From Microbulbifer okhotskensis (GTDB taxonomy: Bacteria; Pseudomonadota; Gammaproteobacteria; Pseudomonadales; Cellvibrionaceae), in contig NZ_JALBWM010000006.1 of NCBI RefSeq assembly GCF_023895975.1, positions 1-64,000 on the forward strand: DNA of 64,000 bases, written 5' to 3'. Below, piece after piece: positions 39,913 through 47,892 of the stretch. Positions within the stretch are counted from its first letter, which is position 1. Every line of letters starts with the position of its first letter. The position numbers were made by a program, and so were the translations under genes. The notes beneath the pieces are model-generated. The model did not search any database. It saw only the letters and a list, made by a program, of their open reading frames with translations, and was not told the DNA's origin.

Positions 39913-39951
39913 TGCGATAAATCTATAAGTAACAGCAATAGGGAAACATAA

Positions 39952-42042
39952 ATGACAGTGAAGGAAGCCGTCCCTGTCCATGATGAAAAACCAGCCGCTC
40001 AGGAGCACAACCTGATTAAACCGGTTGGATTTACACCTGTACAGGTGAAGTCTGCACGAGCTCGTTTGTTTCTTTCTAAACAGGCTTTGATTGTCACAGC
40101 CTGTCTATTAATCTCTATTTTCGCGCTGACCTACCTGATTATGGCGCGCTCCCTAATTTTTGATACGAATCCCATTGATGCACGGATAAAGATCAGTGGC
40201 TTTTCGATCCCACTTGGCGATGGTCACCTGGTTCTACCGGGTACCTATCGTTTTAGCATTAGTGCTGAAGGCTATCTGCCACAGAATGGCGAAGTTGAAG
40301 TAAAAAGCCAAGGACATAGCCGCCACTCCGTCTCCCTTGAAAAACTGCCTGGCCACCTATTGGTAGAGACTACTCCGCAGGTACCGGTAAAAATCCTGAT
40401 AAATGGTAGCGAAACACCCAACAACAATGGCTTGGTGGAAGGTATTACTGCCGGACCAATGCGGGTGACCATCCTCTCGGAGCGATATTTACCATTCACG
40501 CGGGAAATCAATATTGAAGGACTCGACAATACCCATCGTCTAGAAGCAAATCTCCGCCCCGGTTGGGCCAACATCTCTATCAGTAGTAATCCTTCTGGAG
40601 CGACGGTCACAGTCGAGGGAAAAATACTTGGTAAAACACCTCTGACAACGGAATTGGTTCAGGGAGACCGAAAGGTTTCTGTATCTCTCCCAGAGCATAA
40701 GGGCGTCGATATTCCTGTGGCTGTCACCGCAGGTGTCGATCAAACGCTGGCAACCGTCAGCCTTGGTCCAGCAGATGGCTTACTCCGAGTTGTTACCATC
40801 CCCGAGGGAGCCGGGGTTACCGTAGATGGGGAGTTTCGCGGTCACACACCGCTAGAGCTGGAACTCAGCTCTGGCCAAATACACCGTTTGCGTTTTTTTA
40901 AAGATGGCTACGCCTCTATTGAACACACCATCGATCTCAGTGCCGGCACCGAGCGCGATCTGAACATAAACCTCAATGTTGTCCACGGTAAAGTTCACGT
41001 CAGTAGTGTGCCACCAGATGCCAAGGTCTATATTGATGGGCAATATGCTGGTATCAGCGGACAAACCTTTAATTTACCCGCACGCAGCCACACTATTGTT
41101 GTACGCAAAGAAGGCTATCAAGAATTTGATACCCGCGTGATACCCAGTACAAAGCTGGAGCAAACCGTAAGGGCGGTACTGCTGACCTCCGAACAGGCTC
41201 GCTGGCGACAAGTGCCCTCGACGTTTCGCCACGCAGCAGGTGGCACCTTGAAGTTAATGCGTCCGAATGCCGTATTCACTATGGGTTCCTCCCGTCGGGA
41301 GCAGGGGCGACGCGCCAACGAAGTCATGCGCCAGGTTTCCCTGAACCGCCCTTTCTACATCGGGACAACTGAGGTTACTAACAGGGAGTACCGTCAATAC
41401 AAACGCCTGCACACCTCCAGCCATGTCAATGGTATAAGCCTGGATAATGACAATCTCCCCGTTGTAAATATCAACTGGACAGAAGCAGTCCACTTCTGTA
41501 ATTGGCTCAGTGATAGAGATGGGTTAACACCGGTTTATCTGACTGAAGCCGGTCGCATTGTAGGTTTTGACGCCGCCGCCAATGGCTACAGATTGCCCAC
41601 AGAAGCAGAGTGGGCCTGGGTTGCCCGCTATGACCGAGGCACTATGCGTAAATTCCCCTGGGGCAATGATTTACCAATTAAAAGTGACTCCGGAAATTAC
41701 GCCGACACGACAGCCACAAAACTAGTCCCCGTCGTTCTTCGCACCTACAGTGATCGCTATGCAGCGACTTCGCCTGTTGCCAGCTATAGCGCCAATGAAT
41801 TTGGTATCTACGATCTCGGGGGAAATGTGTCTGAGTGGATTCATGATCTCTACACAATCGGTACCGGTCTATCATCCCGAATGGAAGAAAATCCTGTGGG
41901 ACCTCAGGACGGTGATTACCACGTAATTCGGGGCTCCAGTTGGCGCCATTCAGGTCTGACTGAGCTGCGTCTGTCCTACCGAGATTATGGAGAAACGGCC
42001 AGAAATGATATCGGTTTCAGGCTGGCTCGTTGGATTAATTAG
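39952..42042 (+). CDS. Membrane protein with five PEGA-like repeats and a dead FGE/SUMF1-like domain
   Basis: 696 residues. The cytosolic part is about 44 residues, then one transmembrane helix (about 45-66). Five PEGA-like beta repeats of about 70 residues lie between 70 and 412 (for example ISSNPSGATVTVEGKILGKT, VVTIPEGAGVTVDGEFRGHT, VSSVPPDAKVYIDGQYAG). A formylglycine-generating-enzyme (SUMF1/PvdO) fold follows at about 425-695 with FYIGTTEVTNREYRQYK, GYRLPTEAEWAWVAR, GIYDLGGNVSEW and VIRGSSWRHSG. The two cysteines that catalyse oxidation in true FGE follow RGGSW; here that segment has none. So the domain is probably structural or binding. It starts nine bases before the next gene's ATG region in the cluster. 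Confidence 0.82.
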   Translation: MTVKEAVPVHDEKPAAQEHNLIKPVGFTPVQVKSARARLFLSKQALIVTACLLISIFALTYLIMARSLIFDTNPIDARIKISGFSIPLGDGHLVLPGTYRFSISAEGYLPQNGEVEVKSQGHSRHSVSLEKLPGHLLVETTPQVPVKILINGSETPNNNGLVEGITAGPMRVTILSERYLPFTREINIEGLDNTHRLEANLRPGWANISISSNPSGATVTVEGKILGKTPLTTELVQGDRKVSVSLPEHKGVDIPVAVTAGVDQTLATVSLGPADGLLRVVTIPEGAGVTVDGEFRGHTPLELELSSGQIHRLRFFKDGYASIEHTIDLSAGTERDLNINLNVVHGKVHVSSVPPDAKVYIDGQYAGISGQTFNLPARSHTIVVRKEGYQEFDTRVIPSTKLEQTVRAVLLTSEQARWRQVPSTFRHAAGGTLKLMRPNAVFTMGSSRREQGRRANEVMRQVSLNRPFYIGTTEVTNREYRQYKRLHTSSHVNGISLDNDNLPVVNINWTEAVHFCNWLSDRDGLTPVYLTEAGRIVGFDAAANGYRLPTEAEWAWVARYDRGTMRKFPWGNDLPIKSDSGNYADTTATKLVPVVLRTYSDRYAATSPVASYSANEFGIYDLGGNVSEWIHDLYTIGTGLSSRMEENPVGPQDGDYHVIRGSSWRHSGLTELRLSYRDYGETARNDIGFRLARWIN

Positions 42043-42051
42043 GACAACCCC

Positions 42052-42267
42052 ATGAAAAGTATGTTAGCTATTATTTTCCTTTTCGTAGTCAGCCCACTAT
42101 CGGCACAAGAGAAAGAACAGGCTGAAAACAATTCAAAAACCTCATCTACAGCAGCAAACAATGAGGCTAAGGTGAATAAAAGCAAACGAAAAAGTAGTTC
42201 AGATAACTATAAGGCCTCCGAGGAAATTTCTGAGGACTTATCGGTTTCCTTCCCTGTGGATATATAG
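42052..42267 (+). CDS. Small secreted Lys/Ser-rich protein
   Basis: 71 residues with a clean signal peptide (KSMLAIIFLFVVSPLSAQ, cleavage after about residue 19) and a hydrophilic Lys/Ser/Glu/Asn tail. It begins nine bases after the PEGA protein and ends 24 bases before the ExbB-like gene, so it is very likely translated as part of the operon. No function known. Confidence 0.6.
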   Translation: MKSMLAIIFLFVVSPLSAQEKEQAENNSKTSSTAANNEAKVNKSKRKSSSDNYKASEEISEDLSVSFPVDI

Positions 42268-42291
42268 AAATAGCCGCTTGAGAGTACCACT

Positions 42292-43086
42292 ATGAAATTC
42301 AAATCATCGGATTTTTTCTTTCAAATATTTGCTCTACTTGGGTCAATTATTTTCGTACATGCCATTTACGTCGCAATAATACGCCCCAATGCAGACGCCC
42401 TGATTGAGGAGCAACTTGCACGGGAAGCGGCGGGTGAAACCTATATTCAACAGCGTTCAATTTACATTGTAATGCGCGACTATGAGCAGGAAGCCTGTTT
42501 TGTATTAATGTTATGGGCGATGGCAATCATGGGGTTAAAAGCCCAAAGAAGTATGCGCGAGCGCAAGTTACTGGACACAGCATTACTCAATATCAGTGAA
42601 GGAACGCCAATTCTACCCGAGGATACCCGGGACCTGTCGCGGCCCATTCAAGCGCTACCGGAAGTAGAGCGACGATACCTTGTACCCCGAGCCCTACTGA
42701 CAGCACTCCAGCGTTTCGGCTCCACTAAAAATGTCGCTGCGGTGTCTAACTCAGTTAAAGAAGTTTGTGAAACTGAGGGAGACAGGCTCGACACTGAATT
42801 GGCAATGGTCCGCTATATCACTTGGGCAATTCCTTCTATTGGCTTTATCGGCACTGTACGCGGTATCGGTGAAGCATTGTCGCAGGCCCACCGTGCTGTC
42901 GAAGGAGATATTGCTGGGGTTACCGTGAGCCTGGGTGTCGCCTTCAACTCCACCTTTATCGCCTTAGTTATCAGCATCGTTATTATGTTTTTTACACATC
43001 AGCTGCAGCTTATGCAAGAACGACTGGTTTTGGATACTCAGAATTATTGTGATAACCGCCTGCTGCGCTTTTTAAAAATTAGCTAG
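42292..43086 (+). CDS. MotA/TolQ/ExbB-type proton channel protein
   Basis: 264 residues with four hydrophobic helices (about 11-31, 66-84, 171-193, 213-234), one more than classical TolQ/ExbB, and a long cytosolic loop between helices 2 and 3. The family signature lies in the last two helices: IPSIGFIGTVRGIGEAL and VTVSLGVAFNSTFIALVISI, with Thr/Ser lining the presumed proton path. Such proteins form pentamers around an ExbD/TolR/MotB dimer. No classical exbD is beside it, but the two vWA genes downstream encode ExbD-like first helices and are the likely partners. Confidence 0.85.
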   Translation: MKFKSSDFFFQIFALLGSIIFVHAIYVAIIRPNADALIEEQLAREAAGETYIQQRSIYIVMRDYEQEACFVLMLWAMAIMGLKAQRSMRERKLLDTALLNISEGTPILPEDTRDLSRPIQALPEVERRYLVPRALLTALQRFGSTKNVAAVSNSVKEVCETEGDRLDTELAMVRYITWAIPSIGFIGTVRGIGEALSQAHRAVEGDIAGVTVSLGVAFNSTFIALVISIVIMFFTHQLQLMQERLVLDTQNYCDNRLLRFLKIS

Positions 43087-43128
43087 CAGACCCAACCTCT
43101 TTAATAGTTAGTCGTGCGAGGAATTCCC

Positions 43129-44433
43129 ATGGGACAAGGTGTCCTGGAAATAAATGACTGTGGACTGCGAGTTTTTTCCAACACCAATGAAGTGCTGGAA
43201 AGCCCCGGAATTGCTGTAATCGAGACGAGTAAAATCCATATCGGCACATCCGCACAAATGCGTGCTCGCAGTCACCCCACTCAGGTAAATAATCAGTTTT
43301 GGCGACGCCTCAGTCTCGAATCACTGAAGTCTGAAAATCAGCACTGTCGTCACCATGCAGACCTGGCTTACTGTCACCTGCAAGAAATATCAGAGCATTG
43401 CGATCTGCCTGAAGAAATAGTTTTAGCCGTCCCTGGAAATTTCACTCATGAACAGTTAGCACTGCTTTTGGGGGTTATAAAGGTTAGTGAAATTAATATC
43501 GTGGGAATTGTTGATACGGCAACAGCCTGTCTGGGTAATTTGGCCCCTGCCGGCCTCCAGCTACACATCGATTTACAGCTTCATCAAACCTTGGTAACAA
43601 AGGTTGCGGTGGACAAACAAGCAACTGTAAAAGCCGTGGAGACTGTGGCCGATGCTGGTTTGCACAACTTCCAAGAGTCTTGGGCCCGTGTCTTTACTGA
43701 TGCATTTATCATGCAGTGCCGATTCGATCCACTGCACTCGGCTGAGGCAGAGCAACAGCTCTACGATCTAATGCCCCAATGGATCAATCAGGCCATGCGT
43801 CAAGGCGAAGTGCTGGCAGAACTCGATGACCGCACCGCTAAAATAAGTCTGCGACAACTGCAGGATGCCACCGCCCCGCTTCTCTCCCGTATTCGTGCAA
43901 TGATCGAAAACCTTGAGGAGAGAAATAGCGTGAGTTTTATCTCCCATCGCTGGGCAGATATCCCCGGGGGTATTCAGCTGGCACAGAGAATGCACTTGCT
44001 CCCCAGAGATTCAATTGCACATGCTATCAACCGACGCTGGAATGAATTGCGGAGCGATGCCAATGCACTCAGATTAATCAACTCGGTCAGCGCACTGCCC
44101 CCCAGTGAAGTAAAAATACATGTTGAGAGCTCTTCTGACACCGCAGCTACACATCTGCTTTTCGGCCACAAAGCCCTGGCAGCGCAGGAACCGCTTTTCG
44201 TTTTCTGGCACAACGAGAAGTTCCAAATAACGCCAAGCCCGCCAGACCACCCGGCAGCTACCATCACTAACCATGCAGGCAGACTCGCTCTGCGAGTGGA
44301 TGCTGGAGTCGAGCTCACCCTCAACGGCAAGGAAATCGCCTCGCCGGTCAACCTGAATGCCGGCGATACAATTGGAGTTGCAGATTTTCAGGATATAGTC
44401 ACTGCAATCAGTGTGGAGAGATATGGGACGTAG
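43129..44433 (+). CDS. Degenerate Hsp70/actin-fold protein with FHA-like C-terminus
   Basis: 434 residues from the ATG at 43129 (GAGGAA upstream; GTG 43114 is an alternative). Residues 1-170 follow the Hsp70 nucleotide-binding layout: a first strand-turn VLEINDCGLRVF, then EEIVLAVPGNFTHEQLALLL and VGIVDTATACLG, matching Hsp70 V-P-A-x-F and N-E-P-T-A-A-A. The glycine loops that grip phosphate are eroded (LHIDLQLHQTLVTKV in place of D-x-G-G-G-T). The last ~80 residues have a beta-rich FHA-like end (ELTLNGKEIASPVNLNAGD). It overlaps the first vWA gene by 11 bases. Probable cytosolic assembly or sensing factor. Confidence 0.65.
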   Translation: MGQGVLEINDCGLRVFSNTNEVLESPGIAVIETSKIHIGTSAQMRARSHPTQVNNQFWRRLSLESLKSENQHCRHHADLAYCHLQEISEHCDLPEEIVLAVPGNFTHEQLALLLGVIKVSEINIVGIVDTATACLGNLAPAGLQLHIDLQLHQTLVTKVAVDKQATVKAVETVADAGLHNFQESWARVFTDAFIMQCRFDPLHSAEAEQQLYDLMPQWINQAMRQGEVLAELDDRTAKISLRQLQDATAPLLSRIRAMIENLEERNSVSFISHRWADIPGGIQLAQRMHLLPRDSIAHAINRRWNELRSDANALRLINSVSALPPSEVKIHVESSSDTAATHLLFGHKALAAQEPLFVFWHNEKFQITPSPPDHPAATITNHAGRLALRVDAGVELTLNGKEIASPVNLNAGDTIGVADFQDIVTAISVERYGT

Positions 44434-45505
44434 ACAACGTCGTTTTTCTACTTTCAGCCTGTCATTCCTCGACATCATGTCCTGTGGCTTTGGCGCTGTG
44501 GCCCTAATATTCCTTATTATCAAACACGGCTCTGACCACCAGATTGAAGTGGAGACGGAGGACCTTAGTGCTGAAGTTAACCTGTTACAGGAAGATGTTG
44601 AATTTGGCCAGGAACATTTGGTCCAAGCACACAATACCCTCGATATTGTCAGCAATGATCTGGTTGAAGCCCAGGGACTTGCACGCCGCATCCTCGAACA
44701 AATTGAAGAGACGAAAGGCAATATTGCTGAAATAGATAGTATTGACGAAGAGGAAGACATCAAAAGACTCCAGGACAAACTTAAAAAATTAGAGCAGGCC
44801 AAAAAAAATCTGGAGGAAGAGAATAAGAAACTGGGTAACAACGTACGAAAATATGTAGGTGATGGAGACCGTCAATATCTAACCGGTCTGCGTCTTGGCG
44901 GAAATAGAATCCTGATATTACTGGACTCATCTGCCTCCATGCTTGGCGACGAGCTGATCAAGATTATACGCGCACGGAATATGTCCTCGCAGGTAAAGCG
45001 CAAAACTGAAAAATGGCGTCGAGCGCTCAATACGGTCTCCTGGCTTACCGCGCAGTTTCCTCAGGAGAGCCAATACCAGATCTATACTTTCAATACTTCT
45101 TTTCGTGCCGCTATTTCCGGTACCGAAGATCGTTGGCTCAATGTAGATGACCGCGATCAATTGGACCAGGCAATCAAGGGGCTGAATGAGATAGTGCCGG
45201 AAAATGGCACCAGTTTAGAAAGAGTTTTTAACGCTATTCATACTATGACACCACTGCCCGATAATATCATTCTCATCACTGATGGGTTACCCACCCAGGG
45301 GATGAAACCACCGAGGCGTCCGACCATTTCCGGCCGGGATCGGCGTGCATTATTTAAGCGTGCAATGCGGGTTCTCCCTAAAAATGTTCCGGTGAATATA
45401 ATTCTCGCACCTATGGAAGGCGACCCATTCGCGGCCAGTGAATTCTGGAAACTTGCCATGCAAACGAAAGGCTCTTTCCTTGCACCATCGAGGGACTGGC
45501 CATGA
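44423..45505 (+). CDS. ExbD-like helix fused to coiled coil and vWA domain (paralogue 1)
   Basis: About 360 residues from the ATG at 44423. Basic N-terminus (MGRRQRR), one membrane helix with FSLSFLDIMSCGFGAVALIF placing Asp at residue 17, in the same register as the proton-carrying Asp of ExbD/TolR (F/L-x-D-V). A periplasmic coiled coil spans about 40-145. The vWA domain occupies about 160-360 with a full MIDAS: DSSAS at 168-172, Thr in ENGTSLERV, Asp in ILITDGLPT. It overlaps the Hsp70-like gene upstream and the second vWA gene (4 bases) downstream. Confidence 0.8.
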   Translation: MGRRQRRFSTFSLSFLDIMSCGFGAVALIFLIIKHGSDHQIEVETEDLSAEVNLLQEDVEFGQEHLVQAHNTLDIVSNDLVEAQGLARRILEQIEETKGNIAEIDSIDEEEDIKRLQDKLKKLEQAKKNLEEENKKLGNNVRKYVGDGDRQYLTGLRLGGNRILILLDSSASMLGDELIKIIRARNMSSQVKRKTEKWRRALNTVSWLTAQFPQESQYQIYTFNTSFRAAISGTEDRWLNVDDRDQLDQAIKGLNEIVPENGTSLERVFNAIHTMTPLPDNIILITDGLPTQGMKPPRRPTISGRDRRALFKRAMRVLPKNVPVNIILAPMEGDPFAASEFWKLAMQTKGSFLAPSRDWP

Positions 45506-46506
45506 CGGGAGCACGAAAGAAACGGCGCCAAGAGGAATTCAGTATTTCCTTTTTGGATGTCATCTGCTGTGGGTTTGGCGCCATTGTCTTATTACTGATG
45601 ATTGCGAAGACTGCAGAACCTATTGTTCTGGAAGAAGCCGAAGTTGACCTTTCAGGTCAGGTTCTGGAGCTTGAACAGCAGCTTGCCGAGATTCGAGGTG
45701 AAACAACAGTATTAAACCGCGATCTCAATGCCAAACGGGAACAAATAGATATTGAACACAAACGGATAGCCAACCTTCGCGGCGAGTTGGAGGCACTGCA
45801 AGCTGAATTTGCCAGCAAGACCGAAGGGCAAAGTGAAGAGGGGAAACTCAAAGGCGAACTGACTATCGCACTGCAATCGATCACAGATGAAATGCGTCGG
45901 TTATTGGGCGAAAACTACCAGCGAAAGAACAATGTGATTGGCGGTATTCCCGTAGACAGTGAATACATTCTCTTCATAATTGACACTTCGGGCAGTATGT
46001 TTAATTACGGCTGGGACCGTATGATGGCCGAAATGGTCAATACCCTCGACTTATACCCCAATGTCAAAGGTATCCAGGTTATGAACGATATGGGGGATTA
46101 TATGTTCTTCAATTATCGTAACAAATGGATTCCCGATACTCCGGGACGCCGCCAGGCGATACTAAAACGTCTTAAATCTTGGAATCCATTCAGTAATTCA
46201 AGTCCGGTAGAGGGAATTCAAAAAGCCGTTCGTAGTTTCTATGACCCCGATAAAAAAATTAGTATTTATGTACTCGGCGATGAATTCACGGGCAAGTCAA
46301 TCCGCAATGTCATGCTGGCAGTTGAACGAGTAAATGCCAAGCGCGGAGAGTCAAAGAGAAATATTAGAATCCACGCAGTGGGATTCCCCGTCCAATTCTC
46401 ACGACCTCCACATTTACAAACAACGGGGCTTCGCTTTGCTGCCCTGATGCGCGAACTCACCTATCGAAATGGCGGTACCTTCGTGGGGTTAAATGACTTC
46501 CGCTAG
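45502..46506 (+). CDS. ExbD-like helix fused to coiled coil and vWA domain (paralogue 2)
   Basis: 334 residues. Same plan as the preceding gene: basic start (MTGARKKRRQ), a membrane helix with FSISFLDVICCGFGAIVLLL (Asp19), a coiled coil at about 45-135, and a vWA domain with DTSGS at 161-165 and LGDEFTG as the third MIDAS segment. The second MIDAS position reads NSSPVEG, weaker than in the paralogue. ATGA overlap with paralogue 1 implies equal, coupled synthesis, as expected of a heterodimer in an ExbB-type pentamer. Confidence 0.8.
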   Translation: MTGARKKRRQEEFSISFLDVICCGFGAIVLLLMIAKTAEPIVLEEAEVDLSGQVLELEQQLAEIRGETTVLNRDLNAKREQIDIEHKRIANLRGELEALQAEFASKTEGQSEEGKLKGELTIALQSITDEMRRLLGENYQRKNNVIGGIPVDSEYILFIIDTSGSMFNYGWDRMMAEMVNTLDLYPNVKGIQVMNDMGDYMFFNYRNKWIPDTPGRRQAILKRLKSWNPFSNSSPVEGIQKAVRSFYDPDKKISIYVLGDEFTGKSIRNVMLAVERVNAKRGESKRNIRIHAVGFPVQFSRPPHLQTTGLRFAALMRELTYRNGGTFVGLNDFR

Positions 46507-46529
46507 TTAATTGATTAAAGGAGGAATAT

Positions 46530-47192
46530 ATGAGGTATAGGATGACTCTTGCTAAAAGTATCGTCAACTTAATTGTATTAGGGCTTATTCTGAGCGCCTG
46601 CAGCCATACTATCCAGGTAGATGGAAACTATCCAGCACCGATAGGGGACCAATTACCGCTCACCGTAGGATTCTATCTCAGTGAGGACTTCAAAAGCTTT
46701 ACCTACAAAGAAGATAGCGAAGATCGTGAAGAATGGAGTATCAGCACCGGGCAGGCACAGAGAAATCTTTTTGAAACTGTTCTTGGCTCAATGTTTACTG
46801 ATGCCGTGTCGCTATCCAAATACCCGCAGGATCTTCCGGAAAATATCGAAATAGTAATAATCCCCGAGGTACGTGAACTGCAATTTACTATGCCACGTGA
46901 AACCCGGGTCAATATTTTCGAAGTTTGGATCAAATATAATATGACAGCTTTCGATCCCAATGGAGAGCAAGTTGCCAATTGGGTTATAACCGCTTACGGG
47001 AAGACCCCGACCGCATTTCTAAAATCCCAGGAACAGGCGCTCGCACAAGCTATCAATATCGCTCTTCGTGACGCCGGCGCAAATCTCTATACCGGTTTTG
47101 AAAAAATTCCAGAATTGCAGGCTTTCCTTTCTGGAAAACGCAGATCACTTTCTTTGCGGGAATTTAAAGTGAAAGCTAAAAAGGCTGAATAG
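46530..47192 (+). CDS. Cluster lipoprotein A
   Basis: 220 residues with a lipobox (LILSAC, Cys24). The mature part has a mixed alpha/beta pattern (LPENIEIVIIPEVRELQFTM; VNIFEVWIKYNMTAFDPNGE; EQALAQAINIALRDAGANL), like small outer-membrane lipoproteins that assist assembly. No family is named. GGAGGAATAT precedes the ATG; it follows the second vWA gene by 23 bases. Confidence 0.65.
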   Translation: MRYRMTLAKSIVNLIVLGLILSACSHTIQVDGNYPAPIGDQLPLTVGFYLSEDFKSFTYKEDSEDREEWSISTGQAQRNLFETVLGSMFTDAVSLSKYPQDLPENIEIVIIPEVRELQFTMPRETRVNIFEVWIKYNMTAFDPNGEQVANWVITAYGKTPTAFLKSQEQALAQAINIALRDAGANLYTGFEKIPELQAFLSGKRRSLSLREFKVKAKKAE

Positions 47193-47204
47193 GAGGAGTT
47201 TATC

Positions 47205-47867
47205 GTGTTCAAGCCCCTTATTGTTACAATTATTATCTTTGTCAGCGGCTGTACCACTGTTGTTATTGATGAGTATCGGCGTAGTGATGGCGAACTCACC
47301 GAGGGCGACTCCGTCGTCATCCTCGGCCGTCGTCATTCCAGCGAGTATGAAACTGAGCCAGATTTAATCGCTTGTGTCGGCAGGGAACTACACAATCCGG
47401 AACAAGGTGTAAATATCATCCCGGAAAAAGAGTTCGTCGACATAATGTACCCCTGGTTTGAACCCAGAACCGCACCCATGCATGTCCGCTCACTCGACCG
47501 TCTAATGGAAAACAAAAATGTTCGTGAGCGCATGGAGGCCTACGGAGTCAAATATATCGTTTGGATCGATGGATCAACCGAAACTACGGCCAGTGCAGGC
47601 TCTATTAGCTGCACAATCAGCACTGGCGGTGCCGGATGCTTTGGTTTTGGAACCTGGGACAAAGAATCAGACTATGAAGCAGCCGTTTGGGACTTCAGGG
47701 ACAGAGAACTCTCAGGAAAACTCAGCGCTGATGCCAAGGGAACTTCCTATATGCCTGCAATCGTCATCCCTATTCCGCTTATTGCCAGAGTACAAAATAA
47801 TGCTTGCAAAGGCATGGCGCTGCAACTTCAACAATTTTTGGTGCCGTCGGGAGCACCCAATTCATAA
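47205..47867 (+). CDS. Cluster lipoprotein B
   Basis: 220 residues, GTG start with AGGAGGAG upstream. Lipobox IFVSGC (Cys16). The mature domain (SVVILGRRHSSEYETEP, NVRERMEAYGVKYIVWIDGS) resembles the alpha/beta core of CsgG-like periplasmic proteins. A Cys-containing glycine-rich hairpin (SISCTISTGGAGCFGFG) may be disulfide-linked. It lies 12 bases after lipoprotein A. No named family. Confidence 0.65.
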   Translation: MFKPLIVTIIIFVSGCTTVVIDEYRRSDGELTEGDSVVILGRRHSSEYETEPDLIACVGRELHNPEQGVNIIPEKEFVDIMYPWFEPRTAPMHVRSLDRLMENKNVRERMEAYGVKYIVWIDGSTETTASAGSISCTISTGGAGCFGFGTWDKESDYEAAVWDFRDRELSGKLSADAKGTSYMPAIVIPIPLIARVQNNACKGMALQLQQFLVPSGAPNS

Positions 47868-47892
47868 ATAATTAATCAGCTGGAGGCCAGCG

